Below are positions 33,811 through 45,536 of a stretch of 64,000 bases of DNA, in pieces. The notes under the pieces were generated by a model, which saw only the letters and a program-made list of their open reading frames with translations, had not been told where the DNA came from and did no database searches. Both the position numbers and the translations under genes were made by a program. Position 1 is the stretch's first letter, and every line of letters begins with the position of its first letter. The DNA comes from Piliocolobus tephrosceles. Taxonomy: Eukaryota > Chordata > Mammalia > Primates > Cercopithecidae. The DNA lies in the NCBI RefSeq assembly GCF_002776525.5, contig NC_045453.1, positions 35,755,757 through 35,819,756 of the forward strand, read 5' to 3'.

Positions 33811-34250
33811 TGAGCGCCTCTTCCCGGAGCCCGGCTCCACCAGCGCCGCAGGCTGATAGGCCCGGGGTGGAGGCTCTGGAGAGGGGCGGCGCGGGGCGGC
33901 GGGGTGCTGGAGCGTTCGTACTTGCTTCTCGACGCCCCGGCTGCCGCCTCCGGCCGCCCTGGGGATTCCGCACCAAACGCACGCGTCCCACATGGGCACC
34001 CGCCTCGGTCAGCCTTTGAGTCCGTCCCTAGCGCAGGAGTCCCCGGCGACACGCAGGGGCCAGAGCAGGGGGCGGGCAGCAGTATCACCAGCACCAGCGC
34101 CAACACCCTGTCCCGCTGAGGGGCCGCTTCGGGTCGGGGTCGGGGACGTGGGCGCTGTAGTCCAGCCGCGGCGCAGCGTGTACCCGGGGCCCGCGCACTC
34201 CCCACTCGGGGCGCCCTGTGGCCAGGCTTGAGGGGCGGCATAAGAGGGAG

Positions 34251-36849
34251 TTTCTAGAACTCGTTGAAAAACGCCACGAGCGTTGCAGGCCGGGGAGGGC
34301 AGGAAGGTGGAGCCTGGAGCTCCCCGGGTGTGTCGGGGGGGGGCTCTGTGAGCTGCAGGACGGCCTCCTCCCTGCCAGTCGCTTCCTGGGCATCTATCAG
34401 CGAAACGCGTGGGGCTTGGTGGGCTTTCCCTGAGCCTCCTAACTCCTGGGGTCCAACCACACTGCATAGGAATGTGGCCAGCCTCGGACTCGCCTTTTCA
34501 GTCCTCTTCCAACCCCACTTGAAGACCAGGACCCCAGCGCTTCTCCCAGGTGGGAACCTGCCTGCAGGCCCCGCCAAGTGCTGAGGCTAGAGTGTGCTGA
34601 GGGATCATGGTTTCTCCGCTCTTCGCTTGGGTGGGAGACTGGGCCACCCTGGCCTGTGGCACGAGGTGGAGCGGCCCGTCGGGCCCTTCTGTGTGACCTG
34701 GGCAGAGCCGCATACCCTCTCTGTTCTCCAGGTTCTGCCCCAGGAGGAGCCACAGAGATGGGGCTGTGTGTGCAGCCCCGGGAGGGGAGTGAGCGCTGCA
34801 CGTGTGTGGGGTGGATGCGCTGTGTGGGAGGTTCTGGGAACGCAGCAGTGACCGGCCTGCCCCGGGGTTCCCTGCCAGGTGCGGGTGTGAGGAGACAGAT
34901 GCATGGATAAGTCGCTGCGGGAAACTCAGGCCTTTGTCCTGGCGGAGGGGAATGGGCCTGAGGCAGCCTCTGCGGGGCTGGCGGCCTGTCTGGCTGTGCG
35001 TCCTGTGGCACCGGCCTCACCCCGGGCACACGCCGGCCAGGACGGAAGCGTCTGTCTGAGGCCCTCTCCTGGGGCCCCACACCGCCTTCGGGGCTGATGC
35101 AGGCCGGGAACTGGGGAGACCCGGTGTGGAGGAGGCCGCTGTGTTTGGACCTGGGTCTGAAGGGTGAGTGGGTGTCACTGTGGCCACGGGCCGGGGCCGG
35201 GGGAGCATTCAGGTGGCCAGAGGCGGCCTGGCACAGGGGAGGGCAGTGAGGGGCCCCGGTGGGTCCGGGACCGGGCCTGTGGGACCGTTTGAATCACGGG
35301 GGAGTTTGGTCTTTATGGGAAGAAAGGCGCCCTGGCCGTTCGGAGAGCCACTGTGGCCCTGCTGCGGGTGCCGTCCGGGGCTGCGGGGCCTCCTCTGGGC
35401 CTGAACTGCAGGGCTGGTGGGGGCCGTGGGGGCAGGTGGCTGCACAGGTCCCCGGAGCGGGAGGGAGGATGGGGTTGACCAGGAGGGGCAGCTGTGGGCC
35501 CGGAGAATGTCGGGGGCCCCCGAGGGGAGGTGCAGGCAGCGCTGGTGGGAGGCCTGGGAGGGGTATGCGGTAACTGACATCACGAGCGTGGGTGAGAGCA
35601 GCTTTTAAAGCACCGGCTGGAGCAGGGTCCTCCTTAAAGCCAGAGACGCTGACGCCGTGGGGCTGGGGCTGGGCTGGGCCGGGGCTTTGGGGAGGTGCGA
35701 GCTCCCCATTAGGGAGCCGGGGCTCTGGGCCAGTTCCCAGGCCCAGTTAATCAGGAACCTTCAGTAGGATCGACCTTGGCTCAGACGGTTGGAGGCAGGG
35801 ATGGGCAGCGGGTAAGGGACGGGGCGCACGAAACAGCACCCGGGGGAGGCGCCTGCTGCGGCCCCTGCAGGACCCGCCACAAATTCCGGGCTTCAGCCCA
35901 GCGAGCTCCAGAGGCGGCGTTTTCGGTGCGACGCTGCCACCTGCTGGCTGCCTGGGAGATTGCACCGCAGCGGCTCAGAACCCGCGTTTCTCAGAGGGGC
36001 CGGGAGGGGTGACAATGCGCGTTCCCAGGCCCTCCCGGATTCTGCTCAGGTGGACGCTGCGGGCTGTTTCACAGGCGCCCGCCCACATGTTAGGGGAGCC
36101 GGAGGAACCTGATGTCTCCGCCCTCGAGTGCCCCTCCGAGCTGGGGTTGGACGTTTGCACAGGAGCAGGTGAGCCTGGGGGACTGAGGGCTGAGCGGGGG
36201 TCCCAGCTGATGAAGCAGCCCCGCACCTTGACCAGCTTCTCGAACCTCCTGTGGTCAGAGACAGTGGAGAGTGGGAAGCGGCTCGTAGGCGTTTACCAGG
36301 CCAGCTGCTCATACTTTCTGGCCTCAGTTTCCACATCTGTAAAGTGGGGTCTGTCACAACCCGTGTGCTCTAGCAACGGCCCTGGGGAGTGGGTCTGCAA
36401 CTGCGGACTCACTTGTCCTGGGCTGTTCTGAGCCAGTGGTTCCGCCGTCCTCCCAGGAGACAAGACCTGTGGCAGGGCAGCCGTCCCTGCAGCGGACCCT
36501 GGCTCCCACCGCGCCCTGGCCCTGGGGGTGCCCAATGACCAGAGTGTGCTGTGGCCCGAGTGAGCACCCTGGGTGGGGGGAGAGGGAGGGAGCCCCCGCT
36601 GGGGTGGTCTTGGGCCAGCCAGCTTCTTGCCTGCAGGGCATGGAGCTAGTAACTGGAACAACCCACCCTGCCCCTCCCAGAGACGGTGCCTCCTCAGTGC
36701 TCCCCTTTCAGTGCTCCCCTTTCACAGGACGAAGGGTCTTCTAGAGATCAAAACAGGGAGGAGGAAAGAAATCCTACCTGAGGCCCCTGCCCCAACCCTT
36801 GGACCCACACTGTTTGGTTTTTAGGGACAAGGCCCAGGCCCGGGGATTT
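34251..36849. other. Unique GC-rich upstream flank of BHLHE23
   Basis: About 2.6 kb without recognised repeats or genes, GC-rich with fewer CpGs than the island. A 213-codon minus frame (34439-35080) lacks any known domain. It may hold proximal regulatory sites. Confidence 0.5.
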
Positions 36850-37750
36850 GAAGACTCCACCTTTTCTTTCGTGTTTATATGTGCTGTGTCATATGTTATC
36901 ACATGAAGTTGATCACTGTGACCATTTTCAGGTGCACAGCCCAGGGGCATTGTACACATTCGTGGGGTTGTGCAGCCGACGCCCCCAACCGTCCCCAGAA
37001 CGTTTGTATCTTCCCAAACTGAAACTGTCCCCAATAACCCCTGCTCCCTCCTCCCCCACCCGCTGGAAACCACTCCGCCTTCCACCTCTGCGTTTGACTG
37101 CTCCAAGTACCTCAGAAAATGGCCTCAGGCGGTCTCTGCACGTTCATGTCCGGCTTATTCCCAGCGTTTGGCCCGTGGGAGCGATGAGCTCCTGCTTTCA
37201 TTTCTTTCAGGGAGTTCTCATGTGGTCTTCAGAGGTTCCCACAGCAGCTGCACCACCTTACACTCCAGCAGCAATGGACAAGGGCTCTAATCCCTTCGTA
37301 TTCTTGGAAACACTTATTATTTTATGTGTTTTTTTTTTTTGAAACGGCGTCTCACTCTGTCCCCCAGGCTGGAGTGCGGTGGCGCCATCTCAGCTCACTG
37401 CAAGCTCCGCCTCCCGGGTTCACGCCATTCTCCTGCCTCAGCCTCCTGAGTATCTGGGACTACAGACGCCCACCACCACGCCTGGCTAATTTTTTTGTAT
37501 TTTTAGTAGAAACAGAGTTTCACCGTGTCAGCCAGGATAGTCTCAACCTCCTGACCTCGTGATCTGCCTGCCTCAGCCTCCCAAAGTCCTGGGATTACAG
37601 GTGTGAGCCACTGCGCCCGGCCTTTTTTTTTTTTTTTTTGAATAACAGTCATCCTGCTGGATGTGAAGGGGCATCTCACTGTGGTTTTGATGTTGCGTTT
37701 CCTTAATAATTAATGATGTTGAGCATCTTGCCGTCAGTGTATAACTCCTC
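36850..37750. mobile_element. Old L1 3'-end fragment split by an Alu
   Basis: 36850-37328 carries the same L1M-type sequence as 10660-11190 (TTCCCAAACTGAAACTG near 37010). It resumes at 37640-37750 (TCTCACTGTGGTTTTGATGT) after the Alu. Confidence 0.6.
37329..37622 (-). mobile_element. AluY
   Basis: Full-length inverted Alu with a T tail and GCGCCCGGCC head, followed by a second T run at 37623-37639. Confidence 0.95.
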
Positions 37751-37786
37751 CTGTTCATGGTGGTGGTAAGTTTGTATTAGAGTTCC

Positions 37787-38269
37787 TGTGAGTGACACGG
37801 TAGTGATTTGTTTTTCTAAGACCAGCCCAGCGGGCGCAGAAGAACCAGCGGGTAGGCAAGTGTAAGAGCAAAACTGCAAGTTTATTTTGGTAACCTAAGG
37901 TGTGGGGGAGAAGTCTGTCGGCCTCTGGCAAAGGAGGCCGGCAGAGTCCCCCCGTGGGGCTCTTGGACGGACTTCCCACAGTCCGGACATCCCGACAGGA
38001 GTGGGGCTGTGAAAAGGCCGCCTGGCTCAATGGCGGAGAGCGGCTTTTCTAGGAGTGGGAGGGCAATAGGCGGGGCACGGGCGTGTCGGGGGGGGGCGTT
38101 CCACAGGTGCCACCAGGTAAATCTTGGTCTCTTAGGATTGACGTCACCTGGCGCATGCCCAGTTGGTCTGCACCTTCCTGGGTGCCAGCTGCCTTTTCGC
38201 GCGCACGGGAAGAGTTGGTGGTGAAGAAGAACCCGGAAGTGCACCATCTTGCCTCCGTTCGTCCAAACA
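37787..38269 (-). repeat. 3' LTR of the gag relic
   Basis: The complete-looking LTR runs on the minus strand from TGTTTGGACG (38269) through U3 motifs to an AATAAA polyadenylation signal (plus TTTATT near 37880), then about 100 bp of U5-like sequence. U3 carries a YY1-like CAAGATGG, an ETS site (CCGGAAGTG on plus, 38233-38241) and a consensus CRE TGACGTCA (38139-38146). The low-coordinate end is approximate. Confidence 0.75.
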
Positions 38270-40145
38270 GTCCAACCTTTTATTGATAATAGTGATAAAG
38301 GGGCGCCGTGGTCTGTCTGGCTACTTCCTGCTGTTAAGGGGCGTCGTTAAGGTCGGGGCCCATGGTTGGTATTTGGACGCATGGATGAAAAATAAAATAA
38401 GGCACAGTATTAGTATAGGAATGAGGAATGGAAGCATTTGTTGGAACATGGGCAAAACCCAGAAGGAAGGTCCTGGCAAGGTTGGGGACTATGAGATAGT
38501 TAAGAAAATTTAGTAAGTTTGAGGCGAGTGGGGGAAAGCCAAACTGATTTCCACTGATTGCTTTCAGTAGGGGCCCTTTTTAGCTGGGAATGAGGAACGA
38601 GTGCGCAAAGTAATTGTTGGCCAGGCGGCAATTAAGGGGTGGAGTTTTTGTGGAGTGGATGGCTTTCCGCTTACTCCTACTACAGAGATATTGGATGGAA
38701 GGCTAGGTCCAGAGAAGGACGGCAAAACAGAATAGGTAGCCTCGCTGTTGATTAAAAAAGTAATTGTCTTACCCGCTACCAGGAGAGTTACCCGTGGCTT
38801 GGCGAGGGTGATGGGGGTCCCCGAGTCTCGGCACCTTCAGTTGTCATCGTCCAGATGTAGGAGCTGGAAGGAGCTCCCAGGATCCTGGGAAAGGGGGTCA
38901 CGTGGAGGCGCGGCACCTGTTCCCAGGGTGGGGCAATCAGACTTCCAGTTTCCTCCCTGCTGGCAAGCAGGGCAGGGGGTTGCTGGTGGACGAGGGTTAG
39001 GACATTCACTGGCCTAATGTCCTGATGCCTTGCACTTATAGCAAGGCTGCGTTGGGGCTCGGGGACCTTGCAGACACCTGTTGGCATAGTGTCCTGCCTT
39101 GCTGCACTTATAGCAGGCAGGCTCCTTTTGTAGCCTTGGAATCTGCGGAGTATGTGCTCTCTGGCCTGGGGTTACGACTGGGCTGTAAAGCCGCTGCTAG
39201 GAGCTGTAACTTCTGTTCAAGGCAAGCCTGCCGTCTCCTCTCTGGAGCTATAGACCTTAAAGGCTAATTTAACTAGGTCTTGTATTGGTGTCTGAGGACC
39301 ATCCTCTACCTTTTGAAGTTTTTACGAATGTCAGGAGCTGATTGAGAAATGAAATAAGACGCCAAAATGGTGGCCCCTGTGGGGGAGGCCGGATCTAACC
39401 GGGTATACTGGGTTAGAACCTCAGTTTAGGGTAGAGGTTAGGATAACCTGGAGGTCATGCCAAGTTAAGTCATAGGCCTGACAAAGGTATCTAAATTCCT
39501 TTATGTAGATGGTGGGATTAGCTGAGAAATCACCTAAACGCTTCTCAATTTTGGAAAGATCGGCCAATGAAAAAGGGACATGTACTCTGACTACCCCTCG
39601 CCCCAGCCACCTCTCACAAAGGTGCTAACACTGTAGGAGGGTGTGTGCAGAGATAGGAGACTCAAGACAGCCAGTTGGGGGCCTCGAAGGAGGCACAGGA
39701 CCGAGTGGATTACTAGTAGATAAGGAGGAGGAAGGAGGAGTCTGGGCAGGAAGGGAGGGGGTGGGGAGAGCGGGGAGAGAAGGAGGAGTATGGGGACGAG
39801 AGCTTAAGGCCCAAAAGCCTTGTATGTAAATTTAGGACCACTTGCCTAGCTGCTGGCAGAAATTGCTGAGGTCGATCACGCCACAGTGGAAAGGAAAATT
39901 AACCGCTTCCTCCTAAGGTCTTGTTCGAGCTGTAAGGTTTTCAAATTGGCTAGGAGGCACCCTAAGGGGGTGCTCTTTAGAAATTTGGACTGGGGGGTTT
40001 CCCGTTTGTTTCCTCTTTACTTACACAATGGACACAATGGAAATGGAAGTGGATCTCTGCCTGGCTTCAAAGCGTCCTTTGGAACCAGCAGAGACAGACT
40101 GGAGGCTCATGGAGCCAAAGTGGAGATTACCTTCAGGTGGACGTA
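38270..40145 (-). pseudogene. Broken retroviral gag
   Basis: Reading on minus, the gag 5' part is Pro/Ser-rich around 39700-39830. A capsid-end-like stretch follows near 39190-39290, then two CCHC zinc knuckles (C-x2-C-x4-H-x4-C) of nucleocapsid type, at about 39074-39115 (intact) and 39013-39044 (cut by a stop after its His). Stops and frame changes elsewhere show that it is not functional. No pol follows. Confidence 0.72.
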
Positions 40146-40466
40146 GTCCCCCGTGGGGCTCTCGGATGGAGTTCCCACAGTCCGGCCATCCGGACAGGAG
40201 TGGGGCTGTGAGAAGGGCCGCCTGGCTCACTGGCCAAGAGTGGCTTTTCTAGGAGTGGGAGGGCAATAGGCGGGGCACGGGTGTGTCGGGGGGCGTTCCA
40301 CAGGTGTGACCAGGTAAATCTTGGTCTCTTCAGATTGACGTCACCTGGCGCATGCCCAGTTGGTCTGCACCTTCGCGGGTGCCGGCTGCCTTTTCGCGCG
40401 CGCGGGAAGAGTTGGTGGTGAAGAAGAACCCGGAAGTGCACCATCTTGCCTCCGTTCGTCCAAACA
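40146..40466 (-). repeat. 5' LTR of the gag relic, truncated
   Basis: This matches the U3 half of the other LTR, including a CRE TGACGTCA (40336-40343) and the ETS/YY1 pair. It lacks the AATAAA/R-U5 part, about 160 bp, next to the internal region. Confidence 0.72.
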
Positions 40467-40561
40467 GGTAGTAGCATTCCTTCTGTCATTTATCATGTCT
40501 TAACAGTTTTCTTGTCAAACATCACTAACAAATAGCATATTTTACATAAAATGCATCGATG

Positions 40562-40870
40562 GGCCAGGCGTGGTGGCTCACACATGTTATCCTAGCACTT
40601 TGGGAAACTGAGGCGGGAGGATCGCTTAAGCCCAGGAGTTGGGGACCAGCCTGAGCAACATAGTGAAACCCTGTCTCTACAAAAACTAAAACAAAAATAT
40701 CAGCCAGGCGTGGTGTCATATGCTTGTGGTCCCATCTACTCAGGAGGCTGAGGTGGGAGGATCACTTGAGCCCAGTAGGTCGAGGCTGCAGTGAGCCGTG
40801 ATAGTGCCACTGCACTCCAGCTTGGGTGACAGAGCAAGACCCTGTCTCAAAAATAAATAAATGAAATGAA
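40562..40870 (+). mobile_element. Alu, older subfamily
   Basis: Sense Alu (GGCCAGGCGTGGTGGCTCAC) ending in an AAATAAATAAATG-type tail. Divergence suggests AluJ/S. Confidence 0.92.
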
Positions 40871-41585
40871 ATATAAAATCATAAATAAAAATATAAAGCT
40901 GTAATGGCCAGTGTTGGACATGGGACGGCTTAAGCGCAGACAGTGTCTGAAAGATGACTGAAGAATATTTTCTTTCAGCCTCCTCATGTTTCTACTGATT
41001 TGGTTTTACAACCTCAAACTTGGGTTTGGGTTGTAATTTTTTTCTGTGAAATGTGCTAAGGTGCTAAGTCCCTCAAAAAATGGAATCGTGCAATCTTTGT
41101 GCTTTCGTGCCTGGCTTATTTCACTGAGACTGCGGGCGACTCTGCCCCCTACCCCCACTGTTGCTGTGGGTGTCAGGTGGTGAGGGGGTGCCTGAGCAGG
41201 GACAGAGGCCCCGCCCTGGGGGCTGCTCAGCCTTCCCACGCCTGACTCCTGGTGTCTCCTGCTGAGCATCTCTCGGTGGCACTGGAACGCCCTCTGTGCC
41301 CCCCCCACGCCCTCTGTGCCCCCCCGCATTCTTACTGAGGAGATGATGTGGCTGTGCCCACCCAGTGCCACTCTGTGGACGTTCACTTCGCCTGGGGAAG
41401 ACGAAGAAGGGGCTCTCACCCCTTTGTTCTCGTTCAAGTTGTTAGTGGAAGCTCCACCAAACAAGTCACATCATCACAGCACCTGACAGTTTACAGACGG
41501 CTTCATCTCCGACTCCCCTCGCCCCCACCACCGGCACCGTGACGAGCCATTCCAGGGTGACGAGAGGAAGATGTTTTGTTTTGTT
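40871..41585. other. Unique noncoding DNA
   Basis: No gene recognised. A short CCCACGCCCTCTGTGCCCCC duplication is seen at about 41289-41330. Confidence 0.5.
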
Positions 41586-41888
41586 CTTTCTTTTCTTTTC
41601 TTTCTTTTTTTTTTTGAGACTGCATCTTGCCCTGTTGCACAGGCTGGAGTGCAGTGGCTCAGTCTTGGCTCACTGCCACCTGGGCTCAAGGGATCCTCCC
41701 ACCTCAGTCCCCTGAGTAGCTGGGACTACAGGCACCCACCACTATGCCTGGCTAATTTTCGTATTTTTAGCAGAGATGGGGTTTTACCATGTTGGCCAGG
41801 CTGGTCCCGAACTCCTGACCTCAGGTGATCCACCTGCCTTGATCTCCCAAAGTGCTGAGATTACAGGCATGAGCGACCGTGCCGGGCC
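41586..41888 (-). mobile_element. Alu
   Basis: Inverted Alu with a CTTTT-rich tail, ending at GTGCCGGGCC. Confidence 0.93.
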
Positions 41889-42240
41889 AAGAACAGCTTT
41901 ATTTAGACATAATTCATGTACTGCACACTTCACCTGTTTAAAGCGTGCAGTTCAAAGATTATTAGTATATTCACAGCATTAGGCCGCCGTCACACAATCA
42001 ATTTCAGGACATTTTCATCCCCCAGAAAAACCACCCTGCATCCCTTAACCCTCATTCCAATCTCCCCTCCCCCAGCCCCTGGTAGCCACAGACCCGCTTC
42101 CTGGCTCTGTGGACTGGCTGTTGTGTACATTGCATGTAAATGGAATCTTGCATATGTGGCCCTTGGTGGCTGGCTCCTTTCACTCAGTATCATGCCTTTT
42201 AGGGCCATCCACGTTGCAGGAGGGGATGTTTTAATGCCAT
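41889..42240. mobile_element. Old L1 3'-end fragment
   Basis: TTTATTTAGACATAATTCATG, TTCAAAGATTATTAGTATATTC and CCCCTGGTAGCCAC match the L1M 3' UTR-type sequence also found near 10660 and 36850. Confidence 0.65.
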
Positions 42241-42980
42241 GTGGGGCACATATAAGACAGCCCCTTGGGATCCACCACCTGCCAATTCATGTCCCCCCAC
42301 GGGACCTTTAGTGTCCCCAGGGAGTGCTGCTTGGCAAGTCCCCAGGGAGGGTCCTGGCGGGCAGCACAGTGGGCGTCAACACCGAGTGGTTTCTCTCCCC
42401 AGACTGCGTCTGTGTTCTGTGTCACCACTGTTACTTGCAGTAATAACTGTCACCTAGAGAGACGACAGGACAGGATGCTGACAGGTGTGAAAACTCAGGA
42501 GAGAAACCCAGGTCCTGGTGTGGGCAGCTGGGGACTGCCCTGGCGACGCTCCCTAATCTCCATCATTGACAGGCTCCTGGCCGACTGGGTTTCTTCCCAG
42601 TGGAAATGCCGGGAAGCTCCTGGTCACTGCAGGGCACGGGTCCCACTTCTTGCCCATCTCCCGCCGTGAGGCAAATCCCTTGTGACCTCCACTCCTGGCA
42701 GTGAGGTGAGTCGCATTGATGCAGTGATGGCCTCTGTGCCTAGCCCTCACCATCCCCACGCTGAGATAGCCCCAGGGCTGAGCACATCTCTGCCTCCAGG
42801 AAGCCTTGCCGACATCCTCCCCCCACAAAGGACAAGACCTTGCTGAGCCTTGCTCTTCTCTACAGCAGTGACCGGAGCAGCCACAGGTTGGCAATTCTGT
42901 CTAGTCACATTGCTGTTGCCCAGCTGCTTCTAGGTGTGGAGCCTTCAAATTCGTTTAAAATGAAATGCTCTTAGCAGATT
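42241..42980. other. Unique noncoding DNA
   Basis: No recognised gene or repeat. Confidence 0.5.
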
Positions 42981-43293
42981 TTATTTTTATTTTTATTATT
43001 ATTATTTTTTTTGAGATAGAGTCTTTCTCTGTCACCCGGCTGGAATGCAGTGGCACAATCTCGGCTCACTGCAACGTCCGCCCCCTAGGTTCAAGTGATT
43101 CTCCTGCCTCAGCCTCCTGAGTAGCTGGAATTACAGGCATCCATCACCACACCCGACTAATTTTTGTATTTTTCGTAGACATGGGGTTTTGCCATGTGGG
43201 CCAGGCTGGTCTCGAACTCCTGACCTCAAGAGATCCACCTGTGTCGACCTCCCAAAGTGCTGGGATTACAGGCGTGAGCCACCACGCTGGGCC
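42981..43293 (-). mobile_element. Alu
   Basis: Inverted full-length Alu with a TTTTA/TTA tail. TAGCAGATTTT and TAGTAGATTTT flank it as an aged target-site duplication. Confidence 0.93.
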
Positions 43294-43336
43294 TAGTAGA
43301 TTTTGTTGTAAGAAAACAGTGCTACATTTTGTTACT

Positions 43337-44045
43337 GTTTTTGTTTTAACTTTTATTTTAGGTTCCAGGGTACATGGCAGGTTTGTTACACAGGTAAACT
43401 TGTGTCGTGGGGGTTTGTTGTACAGACTATTTCATCACTCAGGTACTAAGCCTAGTACCCATAATTATTTTTCGTGGTTGTCTTCCTCCTCTTATCCACC
43501 ACCTTCCAGTAGGCCCCAGCGTGTGTTTTCCCCTCTATGTGTCCATGTGTTCTCATCATTTCGCTCCCACTTATAAGTGAGAACATGCAGTATTTGATTT
43601 TCTGTTCCTGGGTTAGTTTGCTAAGGATAATGGCTTCCAGCCCCATCCATGTTCCTGCAGGGGACAGGATCTCATTCTTTTTTATGGCTGTGTAGCATTC
43701 CATGATATATATGTATGCTTTTCTTTATCCATTCTATCATTGATGGACATTTAGGTTGATTCCATGTCTTTGCTATTGTGACTAGTGCTGTGATGAACAT
43801 ACGTGTGTGTGAATCTTTATGGTAGAATGATTGATATTCCTTTGGGTACATACTCAGCAATGGGATTGCTGGGTCGAATGGTCATTCTGTTCTTAGCTCT
43901 TTGAGGAATCACCACACAACTTTCCACACTGGCTGAACCCTCACGGGCAGTGTTTAAACCTTCCCTTTTCTCTGCAACCTTGCCAGCATCTGTTATTATT
44001 ATTATTATTTTTTTCACTTCTAAGTAACAGCCATTCTGACAGTGC
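43337..44045 (-). mobile_element. 5'-truncated L1 with ORF2 C-terminus and 3' UTR
   Basis: On minus this holds the end of L1 ORF2 in two frames (43672-43860, with TRMFITALVTIAKTWNQPKC; 43452-43703, with TAIKKNEILSPAGTWMGLEA), followed by the L1 3' UTR ending with AAAATAAAAG near 43350. The frame break and substitutions show an old primate L1, incapable of movement. Confidence 0.92.
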
Positions 44046-44118
44046 TAAATTTTGTAAATAAATGTTGGATAAATATGCGGGTATATGAATACCTTTTGGG
44101 CTTTCCTTTCTTGCTACC

Positions 44119-44419
44119 TTCTTTTCTTTTCTTTTTTTTTTGAGGCAGAGTCTCACTCTGTCACCCAGGCTGGAGTGCAACGGCACGTTCTAGGCTCCCT
44201 GCAACCTCTGTCTCTTGAGTTCAAGTGATTCTTCTGCCTCAGCCTCCCGAATAGCTGGGATTACAGGTGCCTACCATGCCCAGCTAACTTTTGTATTTTT
44301 AGTAGAGATGGGGTTTCACCATGTTAGCCAGGCTGGTCTGGAACTCCTACCTCAGGTGATCCACCCACCTCAGCCTCCCAAAGTGCTGGGATTACAGGTG
44401 TGAGCCACCGCGCCTGGCC
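44119..44419 (-). mobile_element. Alu
   Basis: Full-length inverted Alu with a CTTTT tail. CTTTCTTGCTA before and after marks its target-site duplication. Confidence 0.94.
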
Positions 44420-45030
44420 TTTCTTGCTATTTTCTAATTTTTCATATTGTGGTCAGTCAGCATGGCTCTCATGATGGTCATTTTATTGGATGTAGTTGAA
44501 GTTTCCTTTCTGTTCTAATGTGGTTAATCTTTGAAAATGTTCCGTGTGTGTGTGTGTGTGTGTGTGTCTTAGACAATAACCACCCCAACCCAATGAAGGG
44601 TAGGGTTCAAATCCTTAAGGCTCTTATTTTTCTGTGTATTTGTCTATCAGATGCTGAGAGATGTGACAAAGTTCCTTACATATAACTGAACTGTAACTAA
44701 AGCTGAGGGACTGCAAGGAAAAACGGCCAGCCCCTGCACAGCTATTCTGCTGAGTGTATCGAGATTAATCTGGAAATTTACTCCCTAAGGACATTAATAT
44801 GATGGCTTCCTTTCTTTGTTAAGACCTACACTAGGCCCAGCATGTGGTCAATTAAAAACTATTAGTACACTTAATTTTTTTCAGAGCAGTTTTATGTTTG
44901 CAGAAAAATGGATCAGAAAGTACAGGGAGTTCCCAGGCGGAACTCCTCACTGCCTCCCACTTTCCCCTATTATTAACGTTCTGTGTTAGTTTGTTACATT
45001 TGTCACAATGTGTGAACCAGCATCGATACA
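44420..45030. other. AT-rich DNA with L1-like pieces and a TG microsatellite
   Basis: 44420-44545 resembles L1. A (TG)n tract is at about 44546-44567. 44870-45010 resembles the old L1 3' sequence also seen at 48270-48582. The rest is unassigned. Confidence 0.45.
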
Positions 45031-45335
45031 TGGTATTTATTTATTTATTTATTTAGAGACAGAATTTTGCTCTTGTCGCCCAGGCTGGAGTGCAATGGCA
45101 CCATCTCGGCTTACCGCAACCTCTGTCTCCCGGGTTCAAGCAATTCTCCTGCTTCAGGCTCCCGAGTAGCTGAGATTACAGGTGCCCACCACCATGCCTG
45201 GCTAATTTTGTATTTTTAGTAGAGATGGGGTTTCACTGTGTTAGCCAGGATGGTCTCGATCTCCTGACCTTGTGATCCACCTGCCTCAGGCTCCCAAAGT
45301 GCTGGGATTACAGGTGTGAGCCACCGCACCCGGCC
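45031..45335 (-). mobile_element. Alu
   Basis: Inverted Alu with an ATTT-repeat tail, ending at CCGCACCCGGCC. Confidence 0.94.
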
Positions 45336-45449
45336 CAACCAGAGAAAGTTCTTAGTAAGATGGAAGATTTAAACCCAAAGACATCAAGAACTAAACAAAA
45401 CATAAATGGAAAAATGTCCCAATGGAAATAATGGAAAAATGTCACCCAA

Positions 45450-45536
45450 GCTCACGGAGCTTGCAGTGAGCCAAGATGGCGCCACCGCACTCCAGTCTAG
45501 GCGAGAGTGTGAGACTCCATCTCAAAAAAAAAAAAA
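45450..45536 (+). mobile_element. Alu right-end fragment
   Basis: Only the last ~75 bp of a sense Alu (GGAGCTTGCAGTGAGCC to CCATCTC) plus an A tail. It is truncated at its 5' side. Confidence 0.88.

Larger units (their letters stand above)
31620..34250. promoter_or_regulatory. CpG island covering BHLHE23
   Basis: CpG dinucleotides are abundant through this stretch, in contrast to the CpG-poor DNA on either side. The island covers the whole coding region, the promoter and about 1.2 kb of 3' flank, as is usual for developmental bHLH genes regulated by Polycomb. Long open frames on both strands here (for example plus strand 32575-33153) come from scarce AT-rich stop codons. No canonical AATAAA was found on the minus strand within about 1.2 kb downstream of the stop, so the 3' end of the transcript is not fixed. 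Confidence 0.75.
37787..40466 (-). mobile_element. Endogenous retrovirus relic: LTR-gag-LTR
   Basis: Two related LTR-like segments in the same orientation (37787-38269 and 40146-40466) bracket about 1.9 kb of gag-derived sequence on the minus strand. There is no trace of reverse transcriptase, integrase or envelope, so the element is internally deleted. The two LTR copies are roughly 94-95% alike over about 285 bp. On the minus strand each begins TGTTTGGACGAACGG. The element resembles class I (gamma-like) endogenous retroviruses; the family is not assigned. No clear target-site duplication was found. Confidence 0.82.
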
